Shown here: positions 12,101-22,690 of the stretch, piece by piece | How the letters are laid out: the number at the start of each line of letters is the position of its first letter | Numbering within the stretch: the first letter of the stretch is position 1 | Origin: Lentinus brumalis | Taxonomy: Eukaryota; Basidiomycota; Agaricomycetes; Polyporales; Polyporaceae | Length of the DNA: 64,000 nt | Assembly (NCBI GenBank): GCA_001792895.1 | Contig: MARA01000024.1 | Location: 124,001-188,000 of the forward strand | Direction of reading: 5' to 3' | Made by a program: the position numbers and the translations under genes | The notes under the pieces: model-generated | Told to the model about the DNA's origin: nothing | Databases searched by the model: none | Seen by the model: only the letters and a program-made list of their open reading frames with translations

Positions 12101-12824
12101 CGCGAGACGGGACTAGACTGGACGAGCGGAGTGCACAACTGACTCGCGTGCGTGCAGATAGTTGACGCTGCGCTGCACAGAGAACGCAAGAGTGCCGGGA
12201 TCGAGAGAGCGGACACAGCGGGTGCTTCACAAGGGGTGCAGTGCGAGGGCAGCCAAGCACCGGAGGCAGACAGGCGGGACGGCGGGAGCGTGGGTGTATG
12301 CGCAGGACGGCGGCGGTGCGAGTCGAGTGCGTGCGCTGCGTGCACTCGAAGGGCGACAGAGACGTCTTGGCACGAGTCAAGGCAGCCAGAGCGGTGACGT
12401 CGACGACGAAGAGAGCGGCACTCGGGAGTCGGACTGGCATCAGCCGAACCACTCTGCCTTTGTAGACCGTATATGTAGACTCACCGCAAGTACTTACTCT
12501 GTCACCGCAAACCACGCGATGGCAGCTGGCGTCGTCATATTGGTCGTTACTTACCGGTAGCACAGAAACAGGCATGCGTGTTCCAGCTTCTTGGCGAACC
12601 GCAATGAAACCGGGAAAACACAAACGACGAGGAGCGGCAACCGATGAGTCGGTGGCGCAGAGGCGCGGTCACGTGGGACGCGCGATGTTGAACAATGGGC
12701 GATACGCAAGTGGCGTTCCCACGGCTGTTATTACTTACCTCTGCTCCAACGCTGCTCGCGCTGTCCTGGCTGGTCCTCGCCGTGGAGCCCGTCCCGCTCG
12801 ACCCTTTTGTCGTCGTCCGACACG
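9115..12824. other. Gene-poor array of short blocks punctuated by intron-like segments (copy B)
   Basis: This is the copy B version of 1-3647. The paired 44 nt intron-like segments are at 9584-9627 and 10013-10056. The 38 nt block that occurs once in copy A is present twice here. Frames on both strands are short or arginine/serine/proline-rich, with no recognisable domain, and the longest (10884-11690 minus) shows no family signature. The array ends just upstream of the BUD4-like ATG at 12825, so it also occupies the place where the BUD4 promoter and 5' leader must lie. Confidence 0.6.
10395..10503 (+). repeat. Duplicated 38 nt block flanking a 33 nt intron-like segment
   Basis: Block 1 (10395-10432) and block 2 (10466-10503) are both 38 nt, begin ACGGCCGTGTCCGAGCACG, end CCCGGGCGAC, and differ at only about two positions. 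Between them lies 10433-10465, GTAAGTAATATCAATACTTG followed by CTGAACATTCCAG. In copy A the 33 nt segment is present at 1271-1303 with a single block after it (1304-1341). A block has therefore been gained in B or lost in A, with the junction falling exactly at the intron-like border. Confidence 0.8.
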
Positions 12825-15800
12825 ATGAGCTCGGCCCATCCCCTACGCGAACGGCTTCAATCCAACTCCCCGGACCCAGATCACGCTCGCCCCACCACCC
12901 CGCTCAGGATCAACAAGTCGCCTCAGCCGCGTCAAGGGCTTTCCCCTCGCCAAGCTGCCGAACCACCCGCCCCCGCCCCCGTCCCCGTTCCCGCCCCCGT
13001 CGTCGTCGTCCCCGTCGCCCGCCGCTCCTCCAGCAGCTTTAAGCATGTTCGCGAGAACCAGCTCGTTAGCAAGTCGCCCTTCCGCATGATGCGTCCCCCA
13101 GGCCAGTCCGGCGCAGCCCGCCGTGCCAGCGGCGAAAAGCGTGCCCGCCCAGACTCCATGCACTCGCAGGCGGAGAACGAGAAGCCCCTCGGCTTCAAGC
13201 GCAGGCAGTCCAGGGCTTTTCAGGGTCTTTTGCAGAAGGAGCCCGTCACGAAGAGCCCGTTCAGACGGAACTCAGAGTCCACGGACGAGCCGCCGCCCCC
13301 GTGCCCCCGAAGGTGAGACCCAAGTCGCTGCCTCCGTCGTACATCCCCGTGCCGTCTCCTATGCGCGGCGTGCTCTCGAGCCCTCGGAAGATGCACGGAC
13401 CCCGCAAGTCCGGCGAACCCCTGCTCCCGCGCCGCAAGACCGTCACGTTCGACGAGCGCTGCGACGTGCTGGAGTTCGACGTCGACAAGATTGGTATCGC
13501 CGACGTCTCCTTCGACGAGGATGGCTACGGCTACGGGTTCAGCTGCGAAGGCGGGGGCGAGGAGGACGAGGACGAGGAGGAAGACGAGGACGATGACGAC
13601 GACGAGGATGCGGCGATGGAAGACAGCTTCGAGGACAGCATCGACCCCATCGCCAACGACAGCATCACAGGTATGGTCGAGTCTATGCTCCAAGCGGCCC
13701 TACCGCACACACCTCCCGCACACGAGGACGAACAGGACGCGGATCTCCTGCCGCCGTCTCCTTCACACCCCGCACCGTCTCGCAAATCCCCACCGCAGCG
13801 CTCCCCCTCCCCAGAACCCGTCCGCGAAGGTCCCGTACACTCTCCCGGTGAGTCACGCTTATCCTTCACCCTTCGTTCTTCTCCTCACACCCCGGGTCTA
13901 GTTCCGCCAGTCGACCGTCACTCACACCCACAGTTGAAGGACGAAGAAGCGCCGTTCGAAGACTCGTTCCGCTCCGTCCGCTCCGACGACTCCCTCGACC
14001 CGTCGAATCTGTCTATCGGCCACTCCGAGGTGTCCATCAACAATTTGGACACCTCCCTGCTCGCGAACATCAAGATCGAGGACACGGACGACTACTCCTT
14101 CAGCGCCTCGTTCGCGCCTGCTGCGGATTCGTCGCCCCGCGCGCGCTCCCGGTCCGGGACGCCCGACCGATCCTACGAGGCGCGCTCTACTCCCGTGTTC
14201 ACGCGCGCGGGATCCGGGTCGCCATTTCGGAGGCAGATCTTCAAGCAGGCGAGCGCGTCGAGCCTGGGGAGCCTTACGGGCGGTGGCCGCCGCAGTCCCA
14301 TTACCCGCGAGGTCATCCAGGAGCGGCTGCTCCGGAGGAAGAGCGAGGACGCGCTGTCAAGTCGATCTGCGACGAGCAGTCCTGTGTCGCAGCGTCCGCA
14401 TCAAGACGACCACTCCGATGACGATGAGGACACCTCGAGGACGACCGAGCCTGCGGACGACAAGCCGGCGTCCGCGCTGCAACCGATGAGCAGACACAAT
14501 CCGACGCACGACGGGGTGATGTCGATCGACCCGGAGCCGCAGCCCATCGACCCGCCACGCCCGACGCTGCAAGAACGCGCACACTCCATCGACGGCGGAC
14601 GGCCACCGATGGACGCGAAGACTGCCTTTGCGGGTCTCGACTTGGACTTCGAGCACGGGTTTGCACTCGGCGAGGAGGGCATGAGCGTGAGCGCCGGTCT
14701 TGGGACGGGCGTGACGGCGCGTGCGAGGCACAGCGGTATGCACCTGGGCGAAGTGAGTGCGCTCGACAAGCTCATGGAGGACATGGCGCAGGGCGCGGGC
14801 GTGGACGCATCCGTCGTCTCCAGCCTGCGCGTGGAGACAGTCACGGAGGGCGTCCGGGCTTCGACGTTCGCGCTACCGGACATCGAGCAGGATGACGAGG
14901 GGATGGGCTTTGGCCTTGACGGCGATGAGGTTCCGACACGGGGCATAGAGTCCGCCCCGTCTCCGAGCCCGTCACCACCCCCGCCCCCGCCTCCAGCCAA
15001 GGACGCGATCCGTGCCCGCGAGGAGCTCATCAAGGCGAAGAAGCGCGAGGCACGCATGCGCGAGGAGGATATGTTCGACGGCGACGCCGCGAGCCTGGCC
15101 GTTCCTGCACGCCCCGCCCGCAGACGGAGTTTGAGCACGGGATCTGTCCTACCTCCTCGCCCGGCTGCTGCCCACCGGCGCACGCCGACCACTGTGGAGG
15201 AGAGCGACGACCTGCTCGACATCACAGCGCTCCGGGGTGAGGACTCGCCCTTGGCCGATACCATCAATCGGGAACTGCGCAAGCGGGAGAACAACACGCG
15301 AAGTGTGAGTGCTTTCTCTGTTGGGTTGCTTTGTGTGGATGCTGACTGGGCCGCTGCTATGTCCTGTCTTCGTTGATATACAGAAGTACCATGTGCGGGA
15401 GCACACGGAGACGATCTACGCTTCGTCGGATGCGCGCACTGCTGGATCGAGCGACATGGACAGCGGCAAGCCATGGCGGACCATCCGCCGGCCTTCTGAC
15501 ATGGTGAGTGGTCGTGGAGCCGTGCCGTGCACGCATGCTGACCCGCGTTCTCGACCCTGTAGAACGAGCATGCGAAGCAGCTGCGTGAGCTTCGTGAGCA
15601 GTTAAAGGCGAACAAGGCGCATGGGAAGGTGTTCGTGAAAGGTATGTGTGCACTCATCTCACGAGTGACAATCGCTGACAAGACACGGCTTATAGTGGTT
15701 GGGTTGCGCGGTCTGGAGGTACCGATCCCAGAGCAGGCGACGAAGATCACTTGCACGCTCAACAACGGCATCCACTTCGTCACGACGCCCGAGGCTCCCC

Positions 15801-17020
15801 TCGCTCGCGAGTGCTCGATCGACCAGGAGTTCGAACTGTGCGTGAACTCTACTCTGTACGTGATAATTGACTGACGCATTGTTGCCAGGATCGAGCACAG
15901 CAAGCTCGAGTTCACGCTGACGATCAAGGTCCGGCGAGACCCGCACATCGTCGCTCAGTTCAAGGCGAACCAGTCCCCACCGCAGCCCCGTCCATCTCCC
16001 CAACCTCTCCCTCCGCCCGCATCCAAAGGCGGCAGCTCCCGCACCGGCATGCGCAGCTTCCTCTTCGGCTCCCCGAAGAAGCCCAAGACCATCGCCCGCT
16101 CCGCCTCTCCCGCGCCGCCCCCGCCTCCCGCGCCCGCGCCCCCGTTCAAGCTGCCGGAGAACCTGGCGCGCTACATGAAGCCCGACGGGTCGCTCGGGCG
16201 TGCGTTCATCACGTTCAAGGACATCGCGGCGCACTGCGACACGCGGCTGCTCGAGACGTCGTTCCCGCTCATCGGGCAGAAGCTCGAGTTCGGGAGCACG
16301 ACGAAGGCGCTGCAGATCGGGGAGGTCGTGCTGCAGATCTTCAGGCTACCGCCGCTGCCCGGGATGACGCCCGAGCAGCTGCCGCAGAGTCTGGAGGAGT
16401 GCCACCGCGGGCTGACGCATACGCGCTGGCACAAGGCGTGCTACATGCAGGGGATGCTGACGCAGATTGGCGGGGACTGCAGGGTGAGTCTTCCGTCCGC
16501 TGGCTGGGATGCGATGGGGATGTGGTGCTGATGCAGGTGCTTTGCAGACGTGGCGCCGGCGACATCTGCGGCTTATCGGGAGCAGTCTTGTGGCCTACAA
16601 CGACGTGACGAAGCGCGCGATTGCGACGATCGACCTGCGCAAGGCGATCGGCGTCGTCGACGAGCAGAAGGGCGTCGCACGGAGCCCAGCGTCCCGCAGC
16701 TCGCACGACTACGACGACAGCGAGCCGTACGGCATCGGTGGGGTCAGCCACTCGTTCAAGCTCGAGTTCCTGGGCGACGAGATCTGGTTCTACGCGGACA
16801 CGGACGAGGAGAAGACCAATTGGTACGTGCCGTATCGTCTCGTGGTCGTGATTTGGGCTCATATCGGACGTTGCGCAGGGTCAACATCCTCAAGGCCCTT
16901 ATTGGCCGGATCCCGCCCAATCCTTTGTGGGCGGAGGTCTTGTTCCAGCGGCAGGAGCAGGCAAGGCATGCTGCGCAGCCCTCGACGTCGACGTCGACCC
17001 CGGGTCCCTCCTCACGGTAG
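12825..17020 (+). CDS. BUD4: BUD4/anillin-like protein with C-terminal PH domain (one-base frame break)
   Basis: This is a septum and bud-site scaffold related to yeast Bud4 and anillin, expected at the cell cortex or septin ring. Exons: 12825-15304, 15384-15503, 15563-15641, 15696-15837, 15889-16483, 16548-16822, 16879-17020; about 1277 residues if the frame is continuous. The long N-terminal half is disordered, with Ser/Pro-rich motifs, the block PPSYIPVPSPMRGVLSSPRK and an Asp/Glu tract near 13560-13615. The anillin-homology-like part begins around VVGLRGLEVPIPEQATK. The PH domain spans 16400-16880 and contains the motif TWRRRHLRLIG. ATG 12825 was chosen because the upstream in-frame start is not ATG. 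At 13296-13308 the frame breaks (reading to TGA at 13314-13316) unless one base is added to a C-rich run; conserved sequence lies on both sides. Family call confident; exact N-terminus less so. Confidence 0.85.
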
Positions 17021-17484
17021 ATATCTTCTCTTTCCAGTGACAATCTTCTCGTTTCGACCGCTCCCTCCGCACGCTTATTTTGATAGTGACTCTTTTGCGC
17101 TTGTGTTCCCTCTTCCTCTACCCCTGTTCCGTTAATGTGCTTCTTCTCGTCTCTTGTCTCTCTCGTCTCTCGTCTGTCCTCTCTCGTCCTCGTTTCTCGT
17201 CTATCCTCTCTCGTCTCTCGTCTCTCATCGCTGATCCCAGTTTCCGTTCCGATCACCCCGTGTACGACCAAGTAGTAGCCTAACTCGTCTCTCCCCTGAT
17301 ATTGTCGTGCATGTTCTCACGGTATGCTCTGTGGCTCGGCGGTTTATGATGATGATCTCTTTCGATGACGCTCTCGATTGCTAGCCAGTATATGTGTACC
17401 TACCTACTTATGTATTACGATGAATGCCATGTCTCATGATCTATCCCCCCACCGGCCCTCGCTGGCCTTCCCCCTTCAGCGCCG
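17021..17484. other. Convergent 3' intergenic region with CT-rich low-complexity tract
   Basis: This is the space between the 3' ends of the BUD4-like gene (plus) and HET gene 1 (minus). 17141-17228 is a pyrimidine-rich tract made of repeated CTCTCGT-like words. It may be 3' UTR or a simple-sequence expansion. No gene is seen. Confidence 0.7.
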
Positions 17485-19415
17485 CTACTCCCGAGGTGCG
17501 TTTGCGATGCGGCTGGACGTCGACGCCTTCTCCGTCGGGTCTTCTGACGACGATAACCTCTTCCACTCCAGGTACACCGTCCCCCTCAGCTCGATCCCAA
17601 CAGTGTAAGTCACCGTACTTTTCCCCACTGCCCCTCGTTCTTCGTCCGCTAACCACGGTGTGAAAGTGAGCTTGACCGCCCGCGTCTTCTCGTCCCGAAC
17701 CTCCGCGTGCCGAACTTCCACTTGTCAAGGCCGAGAGCTTCTGGGCTCCCGACGTCGCTGTACTTGGACCATATCTTCTTGGCAGCGTCGTTCCCGGAGC
17801 CGTCCCAGTCGCCGTCCTCTGACCCCTCGGTTCCCTTCACGACACCCTCCGCCCAGGCGAGCCCTGTCTTCGTCACCCCGATGGCCAGTGCGAACGCCTC
17901 GTCCTTTGGACCCCGGAAGAGAACGACAGCCTGGTGGTAGTCCGGCGTATGCATCGTCAGCGTCAGCGCCGAGTCCTTCTGCGCCCACGCCTGCGTCGGT
18001 GCCCACCCAGGCTGCTTCTCGCCCTTCGGACGGTCCAGCTCGAACCCCGTCTCCTGCAGCCGCTTCACGAGCCACCCGGGGAGGATGAACGTAAACTGCT
18101 CCGGGGGCTTCGTCTGGTGCAGCGTGCGCGCGTGCAGGCGCAGCTGCTTGTCCGCAACGCCGAGCGCACGGCTGCGCTGCGGGTTCGGATTGTGGCTGTG
18201 GAGGTACATGTCCGCGACGACGAGCTTCTTGAGGAACGGCTTCCTGTCCCGCTCTTTCTTTGGGAGGCGGAACATACGGAAGTACGGATGCCATGGAGGC
18301 CGCAGCGGCCGGTGCATCCCGTGCAGGCCGACGTAGTAGCGGTTCGGGCTGCCGTCTACGCGCCGGAGGAGCAGCCCGAGGATGCCCTGTTTGTCTCGGC
18401 ACGCGAGGAGCGCGAAGCACATGGGCGTGCCGTGCATGCGGTAGAGCGGGAGGTGGATGTGGATGCCGTAGTTGGTCGGATAGTACTCGGGGACGGGGAT
18501 GGTCAGGGTGAGCTGCTCGCCGAAGGACTCGAGCGGGACGGACTCGATGGAGGCCGAGTCGGCGAACATCTCCGGCGACGAGGCGAGCAGGCTGCGGTAC
18601 TCGGACGTCCACTTGGGGCCGTCGGAGAAGGAGTGCTGGTTGTCGAGGAAGACCTGATGGGTGTGGATCGAGCCCCATGCGAAGATGCTCTGGTCGGGGG
18701 ACTGGCGGAGGATCTCGAGCTGAAGGCGGATAAACGCCTTCTCGCCCTCGCCGTAGATGGTCGGCATGTTGACACTGAAGATTCCCATCAGTGAGTAGGC
18801 TCGGTCCTCTACCCTCGTCGTCTCCCGCCACGCCGCCCAGGACATCCGCCGTGCGATGCTGACGTCGTCGAGCAGGCGTTCGTGCAAGAGAACCGACCTG
18901 CTGATCAGCGTCACATCCTGGAGTACGTCTGCCAGGCTTCGCTTGGTTCCTAGACGTTTCCAATTCCGCGCCAGGAAGTAAAGAGAACGAGGGGCGATAA
19001 GTTCCTGCAAGGTCCACCCTCGAGTGAACCACCGACTCGATCTGAACGACGACCCGTCTCCACTAGGATCCTCCTGGCTCGAGTCTTTCACGTCACTCAG
19101 GTACGCATAGCAGACTTCGGCCTCGCCGTACCACGCGTACATCGAGTTGATGGCTTCGGACAGCTCGGCGCTGCTGGTCTTGTCGATGCAGCAGGTGTCG
19201 ATCCAGATCCAGCTGTAGCCATCCTGGTGAGCGACGGCGCATGATTGCGAGACCTTCTGGAAACCGTCCTTCTTCTTTGCCTTGTCCAGGTCCTGGATGT
19301 CGATCAGGCTGACCTCGTCCTTTCCCCAGACGTGCGAAAGGATAGCGTATCGCGGGCGGTCGCTGTCTGAGTCGAACCTCTTCAACTTCTGTGTGCGCGT
19401 GTTCAAGAGCCACAT
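17485..19415 (-). CDS. HET-domain protein 1 (C-terminus frameshifted)
   Basis: This is a heterokaryon-incompatibility (HET) domain protein, a family linked in fungi to self/non-self recognition and cell death after fusion. ATG is at 19415 (MWLLNTRTQKLKRF); the in-frame extension to 19436 starts with GTG. HET signatures are in order: YAILSHVWGKDEVSL, then IWIDTCCIDKTSSAELSEAI, then RWFTRGWTLQELIAPRS, then SLMGIFSVNMPTIYGEGEKA. A family-specific C-terminal region follows. As written the frame ends at 17649 (588 residues). In the other three HET genes the end reads W-x6-F-G then a basic/acidic stretch and QLTF or RLTF. Here the same W-x6-F-G is followed by a shift at GGG (17694-17696), and the expected continuation (VKLTFTPW, IELRGTVYLEW) lies in the next frame down to 17485. 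One extra G restores the family pattern, so this is either a disabled allele or a base-call error. Confidence 0.85.
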
Positions 19416-20375
19416 CTTCGATATCTGGAGCGGCACGTCAGAGAAGTGCTCAAGATTACCGGACGAAGGGGACCCTACGTATGTATGTCAATTGAGCGTT
19501 GGTGTGTTTCGGAGTCGCTGACTGGTGTTCACTGTAGCAGTTGCCAACGAAGCAGGCGAGGTACGCCCTTATATCTTGCCCAGAACTCATCGTATTTATA
19601 TCGGTCAACCTAGCGCAAGGGCGGTCCACCGTGGAGTATCTGGCACTGCCAGGGGAGAGGAAGAGGCAAGTCGTGTCCTGGCGCCTCGCTACTACCGACA
19701 ATATGTCGGAGTGCGGGGCAGTGTCCCACCCGCAGTATTGGTCCGGACGCTCACTGATTTGCGGTGACGTTCCTAGGATGAAGACTACACAGGGCAGTGC
19801 GCGTCCGGGGCTCTGTGGTCATAGCGGCAGCTCCACCCTTGATCAATACGCGAGCATTGGACGGGCACTAGTACTCAGTATGCTCAGTGGGCTCAGTTTG
19901 GTTCGTGATTGACTCATCGCGGCCGCATGACGTTGACCCGAGAAACTGGTCCAATCCTTGCTGGCCCTGTATGGTGATGTGAATAGGTGGTAATTCGGCG
20001 CGAACTGGGAACTCTGACCATGCTCGCTGGAGGTACGCTGGACGGTTCTTGGTCGAGAATACGTTACCGGCGGCGAAACCCGCGTCTACCACCGAGGCTG
20101 CTTCGGGCCATGCTCTCCCGCGCCCCGAATGATGACTAGACCAGTCCAGCCTGCCACCCACGAATAGCCTCCAACCACACTTCCATTCACCGAGGCTGTC
20201 CTCCACTCCGCCTCAAGTACATAGACGTGCTATCCTGGGATCCTGGGCCCTGACAAGTTGTGCCAGCCCCATTTGCTCTCCACGCTCACGGGTGCGTCCA
20301 GTGAGTAACCTGCACCCGGCAGCCATTAGTGGCTTGCTCTGATATCAAAGCTTTCTCCATTCTCGCCCACAGACC
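19416..20375. other. Divergent intergenic region between HET genes 1 and 2
   Basis: The 960 bp between two divergently transcribed HET genes must contain both promoters. AT-richer words such as TTTATATC near 19595 could be TATA-like elements, but none is at a position I can tie to a start. No further gene or repeat was recognised. Confidence 0.5.
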
Positions 20376-22608
20376 ATGTGGTTACTTTCCACGGCAGAGC
20401 TCCAACTCGAATACTTCAGTGGGCCAGAGGCGGTCCCCGACGGATACGCGGCCCTATCGCATGTCTGGATCGGAGAGCAGCAGAGCTTCCAAGATATCCA
20501 ACGTCTCATCGCCCGAGGGGTCAGCCTGGAAGACAAACGAGTTTCGGACAAGATTAGGTCTGCCTGCCGAGTTGCGAGAGAGAACGGTTTCAAGTGGATA
20601 TGGATTGACACCTGCTGTATCGACAAGATGAGCAGCGCCGAGCTCTCCGAAGCCATCAACTCCATGTTTCGGTGGTACGCTCTGGCGTCCATCTGTTATG
20701 CTTACCTTCACGATGTCTCAGCGACGTATCGACGCGATATTTTTGGCAGCAGCCAGTGGTTCACGCGCGGGTGGACTCTACAGGAGCTTATTGCTCCTCG
20801 CTTCCTTCTCTTCATGTCCAGCGACTGGACACCGCTCGGGACGAAGGCGCTCTTGGCCGAAGACATCCAGGGCATCACTGGGATTGATGCTGAGGTGTTG
20901 ACGTTCTCTAGAGATGTCATGGCGGTGAGCGTCGCTCGCCGCATGTCATGGGCCTCCCGACGACGAACAACCCGGCCGGAAGACGAGGCGTACTGCCTGA
21001 TGGGTATCTTTGGTATCAACATGGCGACCCTCTATGGTGAAGGCCGGGAAGCCTTCCGACGCCTTCAGGAGGAAATCATGAAGTCTTCGTCGGATCAAAG
21101 TCTCTTCGCTTGGGGTGAGACCTTTGGCCCGGAGGTCATGGCACATGCGGCCTTGGTGCGCGACGCTCAAGAGGCGGCGAACTTCTTATTCGCGCCTTCT
21201 CCTGCGGAGTTCCGCAACGCTGCAGATATCTCTCCGATATCTCCAGGGAAAGCAGTGAAGCTTGCCTCTGCTTGCTGTTCTATCCCTCCATCGGAAGCAC
21301 GCGTAAGACGTTTCACATCGCCTCCGTCGCTGTCACGGAACTGATGTCGCAGTGTGTCCTCAGATGGCGCGGGAGATGGCTGTCACAAGCTACGGTGTCC
21401 GCTGTCATCTCGTCCTTGTCAACGTCGAAGGCGAGCTGTATCGACTCGCCGTACTCGCCTGTCAAGACAGCTCCGGACACGGTGTTGGCCTCGTTCTGCG
21501 TCTTCGGCAGTCCTCGGACGAATCGCTGCCCCAGTACTACGTTGGCGCCTCATTCTCGGACGGGTTGCCCTCTCCTCGAAGTCCCGCCGGAGTGCTCGAA
21601 CGGAGGAAGCACCGCGTCCACAGGCTCATGACCATCCAGCCCGACATGCTCCCGATACTCTCCATGCTGAACCAGGTTCATGCAGGGCGGCCCGGACACC
21701 TTTCTCGCGCATTCTCGGCTTCTGGCGAGAGCCGGGAGATGTACATCATGCATCGCCCGCCCCACATCGCACATCCCTGGATGCGATTGTACGCCTCTGA
21801 GCCGAAGGGGTTCTTCGTTCCAGACTGGATAGAAGTTGCGCCTAGCCGCTACGGCTTCCAGTGCACACGCAAGCACCGCTCCTCCGGCAACCCGAACGAA
21901 CCACTCCTGCTCACGTTCTGGCATCCGAAGCGCAACGAGTCCTTCGAGATTAAGCTGGGACGATGTGCTTCGATCCCGCTCTGGGCCACCGTCGCTATCC
22001 TCCCTGTATCCATAGGACACCGCTACGCAGCGTATACATCTGCCAGGCATCCCGTAGCCGGCGTCCCCGTCAAAGTGCCTGACGGAACTGCTCCCCCTCC
22101 ACCGAACCCGCTGCCATTCAGCAGCCCGCAATTCATCCTGCCACACCAGCCTCCTCCACCTTCGGGCTCCCTCCAGTTCCGCACCCCACAGCTAGACGGG
22201 TCGGTCTACGCACCCGCTGCCGGCCCAACCAAGGGCTCTGCTGCCTTCCTCTCGCCCCAAGTCAACATGACAGGCATGACTGGATCCCCGCAGCTAGCCC
22301 CCTCTGGCGTGCCTTGCTCTACCTATCACATCAGCACATGGAAGAACGCTTCATACTGCTTCGGGGATCATGATCGAACCATCCAACTGACGTTTACACG
22401 CTGGCCTTCGGCCGACTCATACTGTCTCGAATTCCAGCTGCGAGGGCGTGTGTACGAGCAGATGCTGCTCGAGAACCAGCGCCGCGACGGAACGCTGGCG
22501 AACGGCGGATACTCACAAAATCCCAGCGTGAACGTCACTGACGCCTCGACTGATTCGTCGAAGCGGGGTTTGCGCTGGTCATTAGCAGGAATGCAAGAAC
22601 TATCGTAA
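20376..22608 (+). CDS. HET-domain protein 2
   Basis: HET-family incompatibility protein, exons 20376-21302 and 21364-22608, 723 residues. The intron (61 nt) has a GTAAGA donor, a CTGAT branch-like word and a CAG acceptor, and joins two complete codons. HET signatures: GYAALSHVWIGEQQSFQDIQ, IWIDTCCIDKMSSAELSEAI, QWFTRGWTLQELIAPRFLL, LMGIFGINMATLYGEGREAF. The second half has a family C-terminal region (RLAVLACQDSSGHGVGLVLR, then WKNASYCFGDHDRTIQLTF). Between them is a Pro-rich insert, roughly residues 560-630, that is longer than in its paralogues. No transmembrane segment or NTPase motif is visible, so it is a HET-only architecture. Divergently paired with HET gene 1. Confidence 0.9.
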
Positions 22609-22690
22609 AGTACAATGTCCGTATAATGATAGAGTAGCGAATATGTAGATATCTGCCAAAAACCGACCCCTCGAACGCTTCAAGCAAGCA

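Larger units (their letters stand above)
9115..14380. repeat. Segmental duplication, right copy (B)
   Basis: Partner of 1-5208. It runs through the mini-block array (9115-12824) and the first about 520 codons of the BUD4-like gene. Unlike copy A, the gene continues here past the duplication boundary into complete anillin-like and PH domains, so copy B is the parental locus or at least the one with a complete gene. Just upstream of 9115 (8870-9114) no copy of the sequence beyond 5208 is seen, so the 3.9 kb between the copies is unique sequence and not a third repeat unit. Confidence 0.95.

Noticed and set aside
14401..15948. 515-codon minus-strand frame opposite BUD4
   Set aside because: Antisense shadow of a GC-rich coding exon; Ser/Arg-rich, no domain, and the plus strand has clear BUD4 exons with correct splice phases.
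17725..19032. 435-codon minus-strand and 286-codon plus-strand frames inside HET gene 1
   Set aside because: Arg/Pro/Ala-rich shadows of the HET frame, with no ordered family motifs.
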